Under the pieces are notes generated by a model. The model worked only from the letters and a program-made list of their open reading frames with translations, was not told the origin of the DNA and ran no database searches. Positions 43,213 to 52,168 of a stretch of DNA of 64,000 nt are shown here, piece by piece; the stretch's first letter is position 1; each line of letters begins with the position of its first letter. The position numbers were made by a program, and so were the translations under genes. The stretch covers positions 124,001 through 188,000 of the forward strand of contig CAZVJY010000004.1 of assembly GCA_964626685.1 (NCBI GenBank). Direction: 5' to 3'. The DNA is from RGEC01 sp964626685. GTDB taxonomy: Bacteria > Bacteroidota > Bacteroidia > NS11-12g > UBA955.

Positions 43213-44116
43213 TTTCACAGTCTTTTGCGATTTGTTGTTTGAGGTCCTCAAGATTGTCGAATGTATATTCTTGTCTGAGATAAGCAATCATCTCAAAGCG
43301 GATTGCAATTTCGTAAATATCTGCGGAAAAACCAAATAAATGCGCCTCAATGCTGAATCCTTTTCCTGGGACTGTGGGGTTAAAACCAATGTTCATGGCA
43401 CCTCCGTAAATCCCTGAGGGCAAATGCGCCCGGATAGCGTACACCCCTGTCGCCGGCACCAGTTTGTATGGATCTTCTATTTCTATATTGGCAGTTGGAA
43501 ATCCCAGTGTTCGTCCGAGTTTTTTGCCGTGTACAACCTTTCCTGAAATCGTGTAAGGCCTGCCCAGCAGCTGGTTGGCTTGTTCCAGATCGCCGGACAG
43601 CAAAGCTTTCCGTATGCGCGTGCTGGAAACGGCGATGTGGTCAATTTCTCCGGCTGGAATTTCTTTTACCGAAAAGTTGAGCATTTCACCAAACTGCAGC
43701 AAATCGGTGAAACTGCCTTCCCGGTTTTTGCCAAATCGATGATCATGCCCCACTATCATGGTTTTTACATGCAGTTTATTCACAAGCACACTGCGCACAA
43801 AATCCAGCGGACTGAGAGCCGCTACTTCTGAAGTAAACGGCAAAACCAGCAAGTGATCAATCCCGCAATCTTCCAGCTGCTGAATTTTCTCTTCGAGGCT
43901 GCTAAGCATGCGCAGGGGATTGTCGTCAGGATACAAAACAAGGCGGGGATGCGGGAAAAATGTAAGCAGCATGCTTTCCAGCGCCGCGTTGCGGGCCTCT
44001 GTAACCACGGTTTCAAGTACTTTAACATGGCCGAGATGGACCCCATCAAATGTGCCCTGTGTAAGCACCAGGCCATCAAAGTGAGGAATGTCATCAAGGT
44101 TGTGGTAAACCTGCAT
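43184..44116 (-). CDS. ribF: Bifunctional riboflavin kinase / FAD synthetase
   Basis: 310 residues. The FAD synthetase domain has LTQGTFDGVHLGHVKVLETV and the VGHDHRFGKNREG block. The riboflavin kinase domain has GRTLGFPTANIEIED and GAMNIGFNPTV. It makes FMN and FAD from riboflavin. A near-match -7 box (GAAATTTG on minus, 44125-44132) lies just before the start. The M23 peptidase gene follows with an overlap. Confidence 0.96.
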   Translation of the reverse strand: MQVYHNLDDIPHFDGLVLTQGTFDGVHLGHVKVLETVVTEARNAALESMLLTFFPHPRLVLYPDDNPLRMLSSLEEKIQQLEDCGIDHLLVLPFTSEVAALSPLDFVRSVLVNKLHVKTMIVGHDHRFGKNREGSFTDLLQFGEMLNFSVKEIPAGEIDHIAVSSTRIRKALLSGDLEQANQLLGRPYTISGKVVHGKKLGRTLGFPTANIEIEDPYKLVPATGVYAIRAHLPSGIYGGAMNIGFNPTVPGKGFSIEAHLFGFSADIYEIAIRFEMIAYLRQEYTFDNLEDLKQQIAKDCENAKMALGAV

Positions 44117-44202
44117 CGTGACCGCAAATTTCGGCTAAAACACACTTGGGTAAAATTTTATATTGTTCACAACAGGCATGGTGTTTTCCACCTCTCCTGT
44201 GA

Positions 44203-44210
44203 TACCTTTG
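44203..44210 (+). promoter_or_regulatory. Bacteroidota -7 box of porQ
   Basis: TACCTTTG is an exact TAnnTTTG match 9 bases before the ATG at 44219. Confidence 0.75.
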
Positions 44211-44218
44211 CGGTAGTT

Positions 44219-45256
44219 ATGCGTGTTTTTGCCGTTTTAACGCTATTGCTGTTTTATGTTTGTCCGGCTCGGGCACAGCTTGGAGGTAATGGCGTTTACC
44301 GGGTTCTCTTGCAGCCGGTGGGTGCGCGACAGGCAGCATGGGGCGGTTATTGCAACGCATACCGCGATAAGGATGTAACGCTCTTTTCCCAGAATCCGGC
44401 TTTGCTGAATCAACAAATGGATATGCGGGGCGCCTTGAATTTTAATACCCATCTTAAAGGTGTTTGGACTGGCAATGCTTCTTTCGCAAAAAACATTAGA
44501 CAGGGTACCGGTGGATTGCAAGTATCATACATTGATTATGGCATGATGGATGCCTATGATGATGGCGGAAATGCCGAAGGTCAAATTCCTGCGAATGAAA
44601 CTTCTGTAACGGCTGGGTATGCCCGTCAAATCAAGCCAGGTCTGTACGCAGGTGCAAACGTAAAATTTGTCTACAGTATTCTTGGTCCTTACATATCAAC
44701 GGGTGCTGCGTTGGATGCGGGACTGGTTTGGAGAAGCCGGGACAGTTTGTTTTCTGCAGCTGCTGTAGTCAGAAATGCCGGATTACAACTGCTAGCCTAC
44801 ACGCCCGGTGTGAGAGAGCCGCTGCCTTTGTCCGCTGAACTGGGAATAAACTTCAAGCCACGCTACATGCCCTTCCGTTTCAACGTGACTGCACATAACC
44901 TGCAACAGCCGGACATGACCTATAGCCAGTTTTTGCGCAATAATGCCATTGATTTGAGCGGTCAGCCCGCCACCGCAAAATCTGCTCCTTTCGGCGACAA
45001 GGTGCTGAGACATTTTACATTTGGCACCGAACTTTTACTGGGAAAGAATTTTGGAATTCTGATTGGCTACAATCATCAGAGAAGAAAAGAAATGGCACCC
45101 GATGTGAGGCCAGGGGTGGCCGGCTACAGCTGGGGCCTTCAATTTCGTGTAAGCCGCATTCAAATCACCTATGCAAGCATGGCATATTTTCCCGGGTTCA
45201 ATGCCAATTTGTTTACTTTCAGCGCCGCACCATCTGATTTCAAGATTAAAAGGTAA
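44219..45256 (+). CDS. porQ: PorQ, type IX secretion system outer-membrane protein
   Basis: 345 residues from the ATG at 44219; the longer upstream frame lies before the promoter. Signal peptide MRVFAVLTLLLFYVCPARAQ. The next segment LGGNGVYRVLLQPVGARQAAWGG is the PorQ/PorV start, followed by a 14-strand-type FadL-like barrel with FSQNPALLNQQ. PorQ acts with the T9SS attachment complex that anchors cargo on the surface. cmk follows 5 bases later, a linkage I recall in other Bacteroidota. Confidence 0.88.
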   Translation: MRVFAVLTLLLFYVCPARAQLGGNGVYRVLLQPVGARQAAWGGYCNAYRDKDVTLFSQNPALLNQQMDMRGALNFNTHLKGVWTGNASFAKNIRQGTGGLQVSYIDYGMMDAYDDGGNAEGQIPANETSVTAGYARQIKPGLYAGANVKFVYSILGPYISTGAALDAGLVWRSRDSLFSAAAVVRNAGLQLLAYTPGVREPLPLSAELGINFKPRYMPFRFNVTAHNLQQPDMTYSQFLRNNAIDLSGQPATAKSAPFGDKVLRHFTFGTELLLGKNFGILIGYNHQRRKEMAPDVRPGVAGYSWGLQFRVSRIQITYASMAYFPGFNANLFTFSAAPSDFKIKR

Positions 45257-45261
45257 TAAAG

Positions 45262-45951
45262 TTGAAGCGCATAAACATCGCCATTGATGGCCATAGTAGC
45301 TGTGGCAAAGGCACGCTGGCAAGGCAGCTGGCAGCCGCACTGGGCTACAAGTTCATAGACAGTGGCGCCATGTACAGGGCTGTAACCTTGTATTTAATGA
45401 GGGCAGATATAAACCCGGAGGATTCCGATGCGGTAGAAGAGGTGTTGCCCCGGATTCATGTTGATTTTGTTGTAAATCCAGAAACCGGCAGAAGCGATGT
45501 ATGGCTGAATGGGGAAAACGTGGAAAAGGACATTAGAACAATGTCTGTTGCCGCCTCGGTAAGTCAGGTTGCGAAAATATCAGCAGTGAGGCGTTTTCTT
45601 GTGGCGCTTCAGCAAAAAATGGGTTCAGATAAAGGTGTTGTTATGGATGGCAGGGATATTGGCACAGTTGTATTCCCGGATGCGGAGATTAAAATTTTCA
45701 TGACCGCAACACCCGAGGTACGGGCAATAAGGAGGTTTGAAGAGCTGGTAGCCGGTGGAGCGGATACCAGCTATGATGAAGTTCTGGCCAATCTGAAACA
45801 ACGCGATTTGATTGACAGCAGCCGTAATGATAGTCCGCTTACCATGACTGATGATTATAAATTTCTCGACAATTCAAGCATTTCCCGCGATGAACAATAT
45901 GCCATCGCATTAAATTGGGTAAACGAGGCTTTGCAGCAAAACTCAATATAA
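45262..45951 (+). CDS. cmk: Cytidylate kinase
   Basis: 229 residues from a TTG start. P-loop IAIDGHSSCGKGTLARQL, YKFIDSGAMYRAVTLYL, VVMDGRDIGTVVFPDA and the LID region RDLIDSSRNDSPL. It phosphorylates CMP and dCMP. It sits between porQ and a weak hairpin before tpiA. Confidence 0.96.
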   Translation: MKRINIAIDGHSSCGKGTLARQLAAALGYKFIDSGAMYRAVTLYLMRADINPEDSDAVEEVLPRIHVDFVVNPETGRSDVWLNGENVEKDIRTMSVAASVSQVAKISAVRRFLVALQQKMGSDKGVVMDGRDIGTVVFPDAEIKIFMTATPEVRAIRRFEELVAGGADTSYDEVLANLKQRDLIDSSRNDSPLTMTDDYKFLDNSSISRDEQYAIALNWVNEALQQNSI

Positions 45952-45981
45952 GAAAAAAAAAGGGAATTATACAAATAAATT

Positions 45982-46004
45982 GGCATTTTTATTTTGCCTT
46001 TTTT
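45982..46004 (+). terminator. Weak hairpin with T-run after cmk
   Basis: GGCA and TGCC pair around a nine-base loop, followed by six T. The stem is short, so termination is uncertain. Confidence 0.35.
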
Positions 46005-46055
46005 CAGGCTGTGAATTTCTGTTTTTCGCTATAATTTAAGAACTTTGCAGCCGCA

Positions 46056-46817
46056 ATGAGAACCAAAATAATTGCAGGAAACTGGAAGATGAATAAGACC
46101 CTTGAGGAAGGGCAGGCATTGGTAACGGAAATTCGTGGAATTGTTCGCGATGAACACGCAGGAAAATCTCAGGTTGTTCTGTGTCCGCCATTTATATCAC
46201 TCGCCTCAGCGGCGAGATTGCTGGAGGGTACCGGTATAGCACTAGGAGCACAAAACTGTCATTTCGAAGATAGCGGGGCATTTACAGGCGAGATTAGTCC
46301 ATCAATGTTGAAAAGTGTAGGAGCACAATATGTAATTATTGGCCATAGCGAAAGAAGACAGTATTTCGGGGAAACCGGAGAGATGCTTTTCAAAAAGGCA
46401 AAGGCTGCCATTCGTCATGGTCTTAAAGTTATTTTCTGCGTTGGAGAAAGTTTGAAGGAGCGAGAAGAGAAAATATTTTTTAAAGTTGTTGAATCACAGC
46501 TACAGGAAGGGTTGTTTGCATTGGACAGAAAAGAGTTTTCCAATGTAGTAATAGCCTACGAGCCTGTATGGGCTATAGGTACTGGCCTGACTGCCACGCC
46601 TGAGCAAGCTCAGGAAATGCACAACTATATTCGCAAGGTAATCGGAATGCATTACACCGAAGAAATCGCAGAGGATACAACCATTTTATATGGTGGAAGC
46701 ATGAAGCCTGATAATGCAGCCGGACTTATGGCTCAGGCCGATATCGACGGTGGGCTGATTGGCGGTGCCGCCCTGAAAGCGCGTGATTTTGCAGACATAA
46801 TCAAGGCTGTGGGATAA
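46056..46817 (+). CDS. tpiA: Triosephosphate isomerase
   Basis: 253 residues. IIAGNWKMNKTLEEGQ (substrate Asn and Lys), VIIGHSERRQYFGET (catalytic His), VIAYEPVWAIGTGLTA (catalytic Glu) and ILYGGSMKPDNAAGLMAQ (phosphate loop). It interconverts dihydroxyacetone phosphate and glyceraldehyde 3-phosphate. A near-match -7 box GAACTTTG (46040-46047) lies 8 bases before the start. Confidence 0.98.
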   Translation: MRTKIIAGNWKMNKTLEEGQALVTEIRGIVRDEHAGKSQVVLCPPFISLASAARLLEGTGIALGAQNCHFEDSGAFTGEISPSMLKSVGAQYVIIGHSERRQYFGETGEMLFKKAKAAIRHGLKVIFCVGESLKEREEKIFFKVVESQLQEGLFALDRKEFSNVVIAYEPVWAIGTGLTATPEQAQEMHNYIRKVIGMHYTEEIAEDTTILYGGSMKPDNAAGLMAQADIDGGLIGGAALKARDFADIIKAVG

Positions 46818-46857
46818 TTCCCGGCAGCTCCCTGACTTTTCGGCACGGTTTTTCCTG

Positions 46858-46873
46858 TTCTTTGTACAAAGAA
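46858..46873. promoter_or_regulatory. 16-base perfect palindrome before the giant secreted gene
   Basis: TTCTTTGTACAAAGAA reads the same on both strands and ends at the first in-frame ATG (46873). It contains a CTTTG like the -7 box. It may be an operator or promoter element. It lies 30 bases before the start used. Confidence 0.45.
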
Positions 46874-46902
46874 TGAGCAGGTTTTTTCGTTATACAGTCC
46901 AA

Positions 46903-49900
46903 ATGCGGTCGTTTCTTATCGTTTGCTTTATCTGCTGTGCGCAGTTTACATCCACTTTGTTTGCGCAAATCAGAAGTTTTAGTCCTGAACCCGCAGTTTT
47001 CATAAAAGAACTGGAAACCCATGTTTTATCTGCCTCCAGTAAGGAACTGAATCAGCGCTTTGCCGTTTTTCGTGAGAGCTGGGAGATGGGCAAGTTCAGC
47101 CCCGTGCAACAAAAAAACATCATGGCTATATGCAGCGACATGGTGTCTGAAGGAATGCCGGTTCAGCCGCATTTTGATTATTTACTTCAATCCATAACGG
47201 CATATCTGGAAAGAAAATTACCTGAAAAAGTATTGCAGCAATGGCAACAGGCTACCCGTAAACTTATCGGTAGCGGTAGCAGTAGCTATGTGGATTTTCT
47301 GAAAATGACAACAGGTTTGTTTCGCAACGGAACCTTGTTTACAGACAACAACAAAAAATGGACGGTGGATTCCTGCGATTATGATTTGTTGTTCGAAAAG
47401 GATGAAATAGTTGTGCGGTTTTCTCCTACCACCCTTACCTGTCGGGGTCCGGTGGATAGGATGAATATTTACAATACCGCCGGTACCTTTTACCCGGGTA
47501 AGAAAACATGGTCGGGATTGTCCGGCGAAGCAACCTTTGAAAGGGTTCTGCCTGATGACAACGTGAGGGTCTCTTGGAGCCGGTTTGTCATCAATCTCGA
47601 AGAATCCGATTATAAAATAGATTCGGCTATCCTGCGATACGAAGGGTATTTCAGTGAGGGAATCAAAGGCCGATTTCAGGATAAAATCAGCTTTTCACCG
47701 GATTCCAATGTGGTTAAAAAGTCCCCCTGGCCCCGTTTTTCAAGTTTTGGTAATAACCTGCAGATTTTTGGAATTGTTGGTCCCAGCGCTTCACTTCGTG
47801 GTGGATTTAGTATGGTGGGCAGCGACATTAACACCCAAACGGCAGATGGTCAGGAAACGGTAATCAATATTCTCTATAAAAACCAAAAACGGGTTACGCT
47901 GAGAAGCAAGACCTTTAAAATTGCCAACGGTGCGGCTGCCAGTAAAAATGCATCGATGACCATTTATGTGGATAGTTCTTTTATTACGCACCCTGCCGTT
48001 GATGTGAATTTTCAGTTTGAGGAGAATAAGCTTGTCATTAATCGTGGAACTGATGGGTTGATGCGGGCTCCCTTCTATGATGATTATCACAAAGTAGATA
48101 TTGACGCGCAGCAGATACGATGGAAACTGGACGAGCCATTTATTGATTTTGACAACATCAACAATGACCAGGATGCAAAATTGTCCAGTGCCGATTTTTA
48201 CAAGGAAATGCTGTATGCCCGAATTCAGGGACCGCTGAGCTTCAATCCCATGGAAAGCCTCTATGCCTTTTATAACAGGCAGCCTGAAGATCCGGTAGCA
48301 CGTGCTATGGAAAAAGAACTTAAAGCACTTATCAGCAGAAACAAACCGGAAGACAAGCCCCTGATAGACCAAAAACTGAAAGCCCTGCAGGCGCGCAAAA
48401 AAGAAACGCGCTCTTACTACACTGCCGATAAACGCATGAAGTTTTCACTGTCTGATTATGCAGCTTTTTGCAAAATGCAGCCTGAACACCTGCGCTCACC
48501 TTTTATTGAGTTACACGATGCCGGTTTTATAACCTACTATCCGGAGCAGGACTCTGCCATGTTCAGAACCAAGCTGTTTCGCTGGGTGCAGAGCCATGAA
48601 AAAACCCGTGACTATGATGTAATCAGGCTTTCATCGCTGATTTCCAGACGCAGCAATCTGACGTTGAATCTCCTCAGCAATGAAATGAATGTGGAAGGCG
48701 TACAGAAGTTCTTCTTCTCTGATTCACAGAATGTAGTGGTCGTGCCTTACGAGCAACAGGTTACACTGCTAAAAAACCGTCGCCTGCGTTTTGGGGGAAT
48801 GGTGCGTGCAGGTCGTTTTGATTTTTTTGGAAAGAAATTCGAGTTTGATTACGCCAACTTTTTGGTTCAGTCCGATATCATTGATAGCCTCAGGCTTTAT
48901 TTCCCGGACAGTACCGGGCGTTCACTGATTCCTATCAAAAGCGTGCTCCGGAACATCAACGGTACGTTGTATATCGATAAACCCAACAATAAATCAGGTC
49001 TGGTTAATTATCCGGAATACCCGATTTTTAAGGCACTTAAAGGCTCGGAGGTGTTGTATGACAAACCGTCTATTCACGGAGGGCAGTATAAAGCTGAGTC
49101 TTTTAAATTCGTGATAGATCCATTTACCATCGACAGCCTGGATAACTTTACCATTGCAGGTTTGCGCTTTGATGGTCTTTTCAAGAGCGACGGTATTTTC
49201 CCTGAATTCAGACACTTCGTATATATTCAACCTGATTATTCGCTGGGTTTTGTGACACCGACACCACCCGGCGGTTACACGATGTATCGCGGCAAAGGAA
49301 AGGGTGAAATGGTGATGAACCTTAGCGAACGTGGTTTTTACGGAGAGCAGGGCAATATTGCATTTAATGGATCAACAACAAAATTCCAGCGAATATTACT
49401 TCTGCCCACAGCCGCCAAAGGCACAGTGGATTCTTACGATTTGCCGCAAAGCACCATTTATCCTCAGGTGTATGCCACAAATGCAAATATGGAATGGGTT
49501 CCCTATAATGATAAGTTTAACATCAGCAATGGCCCCACACCCATCAAAGTGTTTAAATCTGAATATGACTTTTTAGGTACCATAACCCAGAAGCCATCCA
49601 AAGTTACTGGCAACGGAACCCTGGCATGGCCGGAAGCAAAATTCAGCAGCAACGAAATGGTGTTTGCACCCAATAAAACCAGCGCTGATAAAGCCTCACT
49701 TACTATATACGGCGCTGACAGCACCCGTGTAGCTTTTGAAACCAGAGATATTCGCGGTACCATGGATTTTGATACCCGAATGGGTAACTTTACCACCAAC
49801 ATGGCCGGTTCGGAAACCCGTTTCCCCTTTAACAGCTATGTCACAAACCTGAATGATTATCGTTGGGATATGAACGGTAAAACCATTGAAGCCAGAATGG

Positions 49901-51423
49901 GCGCGGCAATGGCAGGAAAGCAGCCCTACTGGCTGAGTACAAACCCTACACAGGATAGCCTGAAGTTTGCAGGTGTGCGCGGTGTGTATGATTTGAAAAA
50001 CTATACCCTGAATGTTCAGCAAATACCCTTTATCGATATTGCAGACAGCAGGGTCTTGCTCAAGGATGGGAAAGTGACCATCCGAGAAAACGCGGATATG
50101 GATATTGTGGATAGCGCAAGGTTGATAGCCAATCGGGTTGATAAGTTCCATGAGATTTACCGCAGCCGACTGAAAATTTACGGAAAGAACAAAATGCGGG
50201 GATCCGGCTATTACCAGTATGTAAATAAACTGGGTAAACGCCAGGAGTTTTTCCTTGATAGTGTAATCGTAAACCGCGATAAAAATATAGAAGGCTGGGG
50301 CAGGATTGATGAATCACAGAATTTTACCCTGGATACCAAAATTGCCTACAAGGGCTTTGCCCAGATACTCAGTACAGAGCAGAACCTGCAGTTTACAGGA
50401 TATGTGAAACCACTTCACACCTTTAAAAATATTTTACCATCCGCTTGGCTGCGTTACAGCGACAGGGTAGATCCAAAAAATGTGATTATTAATGTGCAGG
50501 ATCCGCGTGATAAAGATAACAAAAAGCAATACGTAGGCCTTTTTGTTGCCAACGACAGCAGCCATGTTTATCCATTGTTCTTCAGCTGGAAGCGTCGTTA
50601 CAGCGACCCTGACGTGACCAACGATACCGGTATTTTTTACTACGATCACGAAAAACAGAGCTTTTTTGCCGGAAGTAAAGAAAAATTGCTGAACGATGGC
50701 CTCAAGGGCAGCTTTATACAACTGAATGAGAAAAACCACACGGTTCACGCTGAGGGCCCTCTCGATTTCGGTTTGGAAGGTAACAATATCAAGTTTAAAA
50801 ATGCCGGAACCGCAGATCTCCGGGAAGGAGACAGCAGCTTTGTGTTTAATCTTGCTATGATGCTTGATTTTCCCTTGCATAAAGATTACATCACAAGGCT
50901 AAAAGAGCTTTTTCAGACCAGCAGCGGAGCTTCTGTCAATATCAACACGGAGTTCTTTAAAAATGCTTTGGGCGAAATGGTGGCTGAAGATAAAACCGCC
51001 AGAACCATTATTAAAAATATTGAAAAGAACGGAGAACTAACCGGTAAGGACGAAGCAGAATACACCCTTATTCTCAGTGATGCTACATTCCGCTGGGATA
51101 GCAAATACCGCGGTATGTATTGTAATGATAATGTGAGTGTAGCTTCATTTGCAGGAACACCTATCAATAAAGACATTAAAACCACTATGCTGCTAGAACA
51201 TAAGCGTGGCGGGGAGAATATGTACATTTACTTTGATTTTGGCGGAAATGAATGGATTTACATCAATTTAACCAAAACCGTTGCCAATATCCTTAGCAGC
51301 GATGTGAAGCTGAATGAAATATTGGTAAATACCGCCGATAAACTGAAAGTGGAGGATTTCTATGTGAAACCGGCAACCCCAAAACAGGTTGAGCGTTTCC
51401 TCAAGCGACTGGGGGCTGAATAA
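46903..51423 (+). CDS. Very large secreted protein of unknown function (about 1500 residues)
   Basis: 1506 residues from the ATG at 46903, chosen because it gives a clean signal peptide (MRSFLIVCFICCAQF, cut near LFAQ); an ATG at 46873 adds ten residues. After a helical part (about 15-120) the protein is almost all beta strands with recurring short units: 'DYDLLFEKDEIVVRF', 'VKVFKSEYDFLGTITQ', 'SLTIYGADSTRVAFETRDIR', 'LLKDGKVTIRENADMDI'. The pattern recalls repeating beta-jellyroll or beta-helix proteins of the LPS-transport/AsmA type, but I recognise no named domain. No T9SS sorting domain is seen. The gene is intact and A/T content is like its neighbours. Confidence 0.85.
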   Translation: MRSFLIVCFICCAQFTSTLFAQIRSFSPEPAVFIKELETHVLSASSKELNQRFAVFRESWEMGKFSPVQQKNIMAICSDMVSEGMPVQPHFDYLLQSITAYLERKLPEKVLQQWQQATRKLIGSGSSSYVDFLKMTTGLFRNGTLFTDNNKKWTVDSCDYDLLFEKDEIVVRFSPTTLTCRGPVDRMNIYNTAGTFYPGKKTWSGLSGEATFERVLPDDNVRVSWSRFVINLEESDYKIDSAILRYEGYFSEGIKGRFQDKISFSPDSNVVKKSPWPRFSSFGNNLQIFGIVGPSASLRGGFSMVGSDINTQTADGQETVINILYKNQKRVTLRSKTFKIANGAAASKNASMTIYVDSSFITHPAVDVNFQFEENKLVINRGTDGLMRAPFYDDYHKVDIDAQQIRWKLDEPFIDFDNINNDQDAKLSSADFYKEMLYARIQGPLSFNPMESLYAFYNRQPEDPVARAMEKELKALISRNKPEDKPLIDQKLKALQARKKETRSYYTADKRMKFSLSDYAAFCKMQPEHLRSPFIELHDAGFITYYPEQDSAMFRTKLFRWVQSHEKTRDYDVIRLSSLISRRSNLTLNLLSNEMNVEGVQKFFFSDSQNVVVVPYEQQVTLLKNRRLRFGGMVRAGRFDFFGKKFEFDYANFLVQSDIIDSLRLYFPDSTGRSLIPIKSVLRNINGTLYIDKPNNKSGLVNYPEYPIFKALKGSEVLYDKPSIHGGQYKAESFKFVIDPFTIDSLDNFTIAGLRFDGLFKSDGIFPEFRHFVYIQPDYSLGFVTPTPPGGYTMYRGKGKGEMVMNLSERGFYGEQGNIAFNGSTTKFQRILLLPTAAKGTVDSYDLPQSTIYPQVYATNANMEWVPYNDKFNISNGPTPIKVFKSEYDFLGTITQKPSKVTGNGTLAWPEAKFSSNEMVFAPNKTSADKASLTIYGADSTRVAFETRDIRGTMDFDTRMGNFTTNMAGSETRFPFNSYVTNLNDYRWDMNGKTIEARMGAAMAGKQPYWLSTNPTQDSLKFAGVRGVYDLKNYTLNVQQIPFIDIADSRVLLKDGKVTIRENADMDIVDSARLIANRVDKFHEIYRSRLKIYGKNKMRGSGYYQYVNKLGKRQEFFLDSVIVNRDKNIEGWGRIDESQNFTLDTKIAYKGFAQILSTEQNLQFTGYVKPLHTFKNILPSAWLRYSDRVDPKNVIINVQDPRDKDNKKQYVGLFVANDSSHVYPLFFSWKRRYSDPDVTNDTGIFYYDHEKQSFFAGSKEKLLNDGLKGSFIQLNEKNHTVHAEGPLDFGLEGNNIKFKNAGTADLREGDSSFVFNLAMMLDFPLHKDYITRLKELFQTSSGASVNINTEFFKNALGEMVAEDKTARTIIKNIEKNGELTGKDEAEYTLILSDATFRWDSKYRGMYCNDNVSVASFAGTPINKDIKTTMLLEHKRGGENMYIYFDFGGNEWIYINLTKTVANILSSDVKLNEILVNTADKLKVEDFYVKPATPKQVERFLKRLGAE

Positions 51424-52168
51424 GATTTTCTGATTTTTCAAAACCGGGATATACCACATCCACGAGGTAAAGACCCTGAGGGGGTGCAGACTTGCCAGTC
51501 ATGTTGCGGTTTCCGGATTGCAGCAGCTCGGAAAATTCGTCGAGGGTCATTTTACCAAAGCCGACTTTTAGCAGCGTTCCTACCATACTTCGAACCATGC
51601 TACGCAGAAAGCGGTTGGCGGAAACCGTAAAAACAAGTCCATCGGATGTAATTTGCCAAATAGCCTTAGTTACCGAACACGTATAGCTGTCTCCGGGTGT
51701 CTTGCCTTTGCAGAAGCAGCGGTATTCAGTGTGTGAAAGCAGTATTGCCGCCGCCTGATTCATCATCAAGATATCCGGTTTGAACGGCTGAAACCAGGCA
51801 GCTTCATAGGTGAATGGATTTCTGGAATGGGAGATATAATAGCGGTATGTTCTGGATATTGCTGAAAACCGCGCATGCAGTTCATCGGGAACTGGTCTGC
51901 AATGAAAAATGGAAATGCTTTTGGGCAGCATACCATTGAGGCGGTAAACTAGATTTTCCGGCACATGCACTTCTGTGTCAAAATGTGCTACAAAATAGGA
52001 GGCATGTACCCCTGTATCGGTCCTGCCACAGCCATATACTTCGCTTGGGGTTCTCAGAATCAGTGATAACTTCTCTTCAAGCATGGCCTGAACACTGCCC
52101 ACTTCCTCTTGTTTTTGCCAGCCACCAAAATCAGCGCCGTTGTAGGCCAGTTCCAGGAAGTATCGCAT
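51401..52168 (-). CDS. truA: tRNA pseudouridine synthase A
   Basis: 255 residues. FLELAYNGADFGGWQKQE opens the protein; the catalytic Asp lies in CGRTDTGVHASYFVAHFD; FSAISRTYRYYI and VSANRFLRSMVRSMVGTLL follow. It isomerises uridines 38-40 in the anticodon arm. It overlaps the thiolase stop by one base (TAATG) and the 3' end of the giant gene by 23 bases. Confidence 0.96.
   Translation of the reverse strand: MRYFLELAYNGADFGGWQKQEEVGSVQAMLEEKLSLILRTPSEVYGCGRTDTGVHASYFVAHFDTEVHVPENLVYRLNGMLPKSISIFHCRPVPDELHARFSAISRTYRYYISHSRNPFTYEAAWFQPFKPDILMMNQAAAILLSHTEYRCFCKGKTPGDSYTCSVTKAIWQITSDGLVFTVSANRFLRSMVRSMVGTLLKVGFGKMTLDEFSELLQSGNRNMTGKSAPPQGLYLVDVVYPGFEKSENLIQPPVA

Noticed and set aside
43853..44218. 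N-terminal extension of PorQ
   Set aside because: It is antisense to ribF and lies before the promoter; the ATG at 44219 gives the signal peptide.
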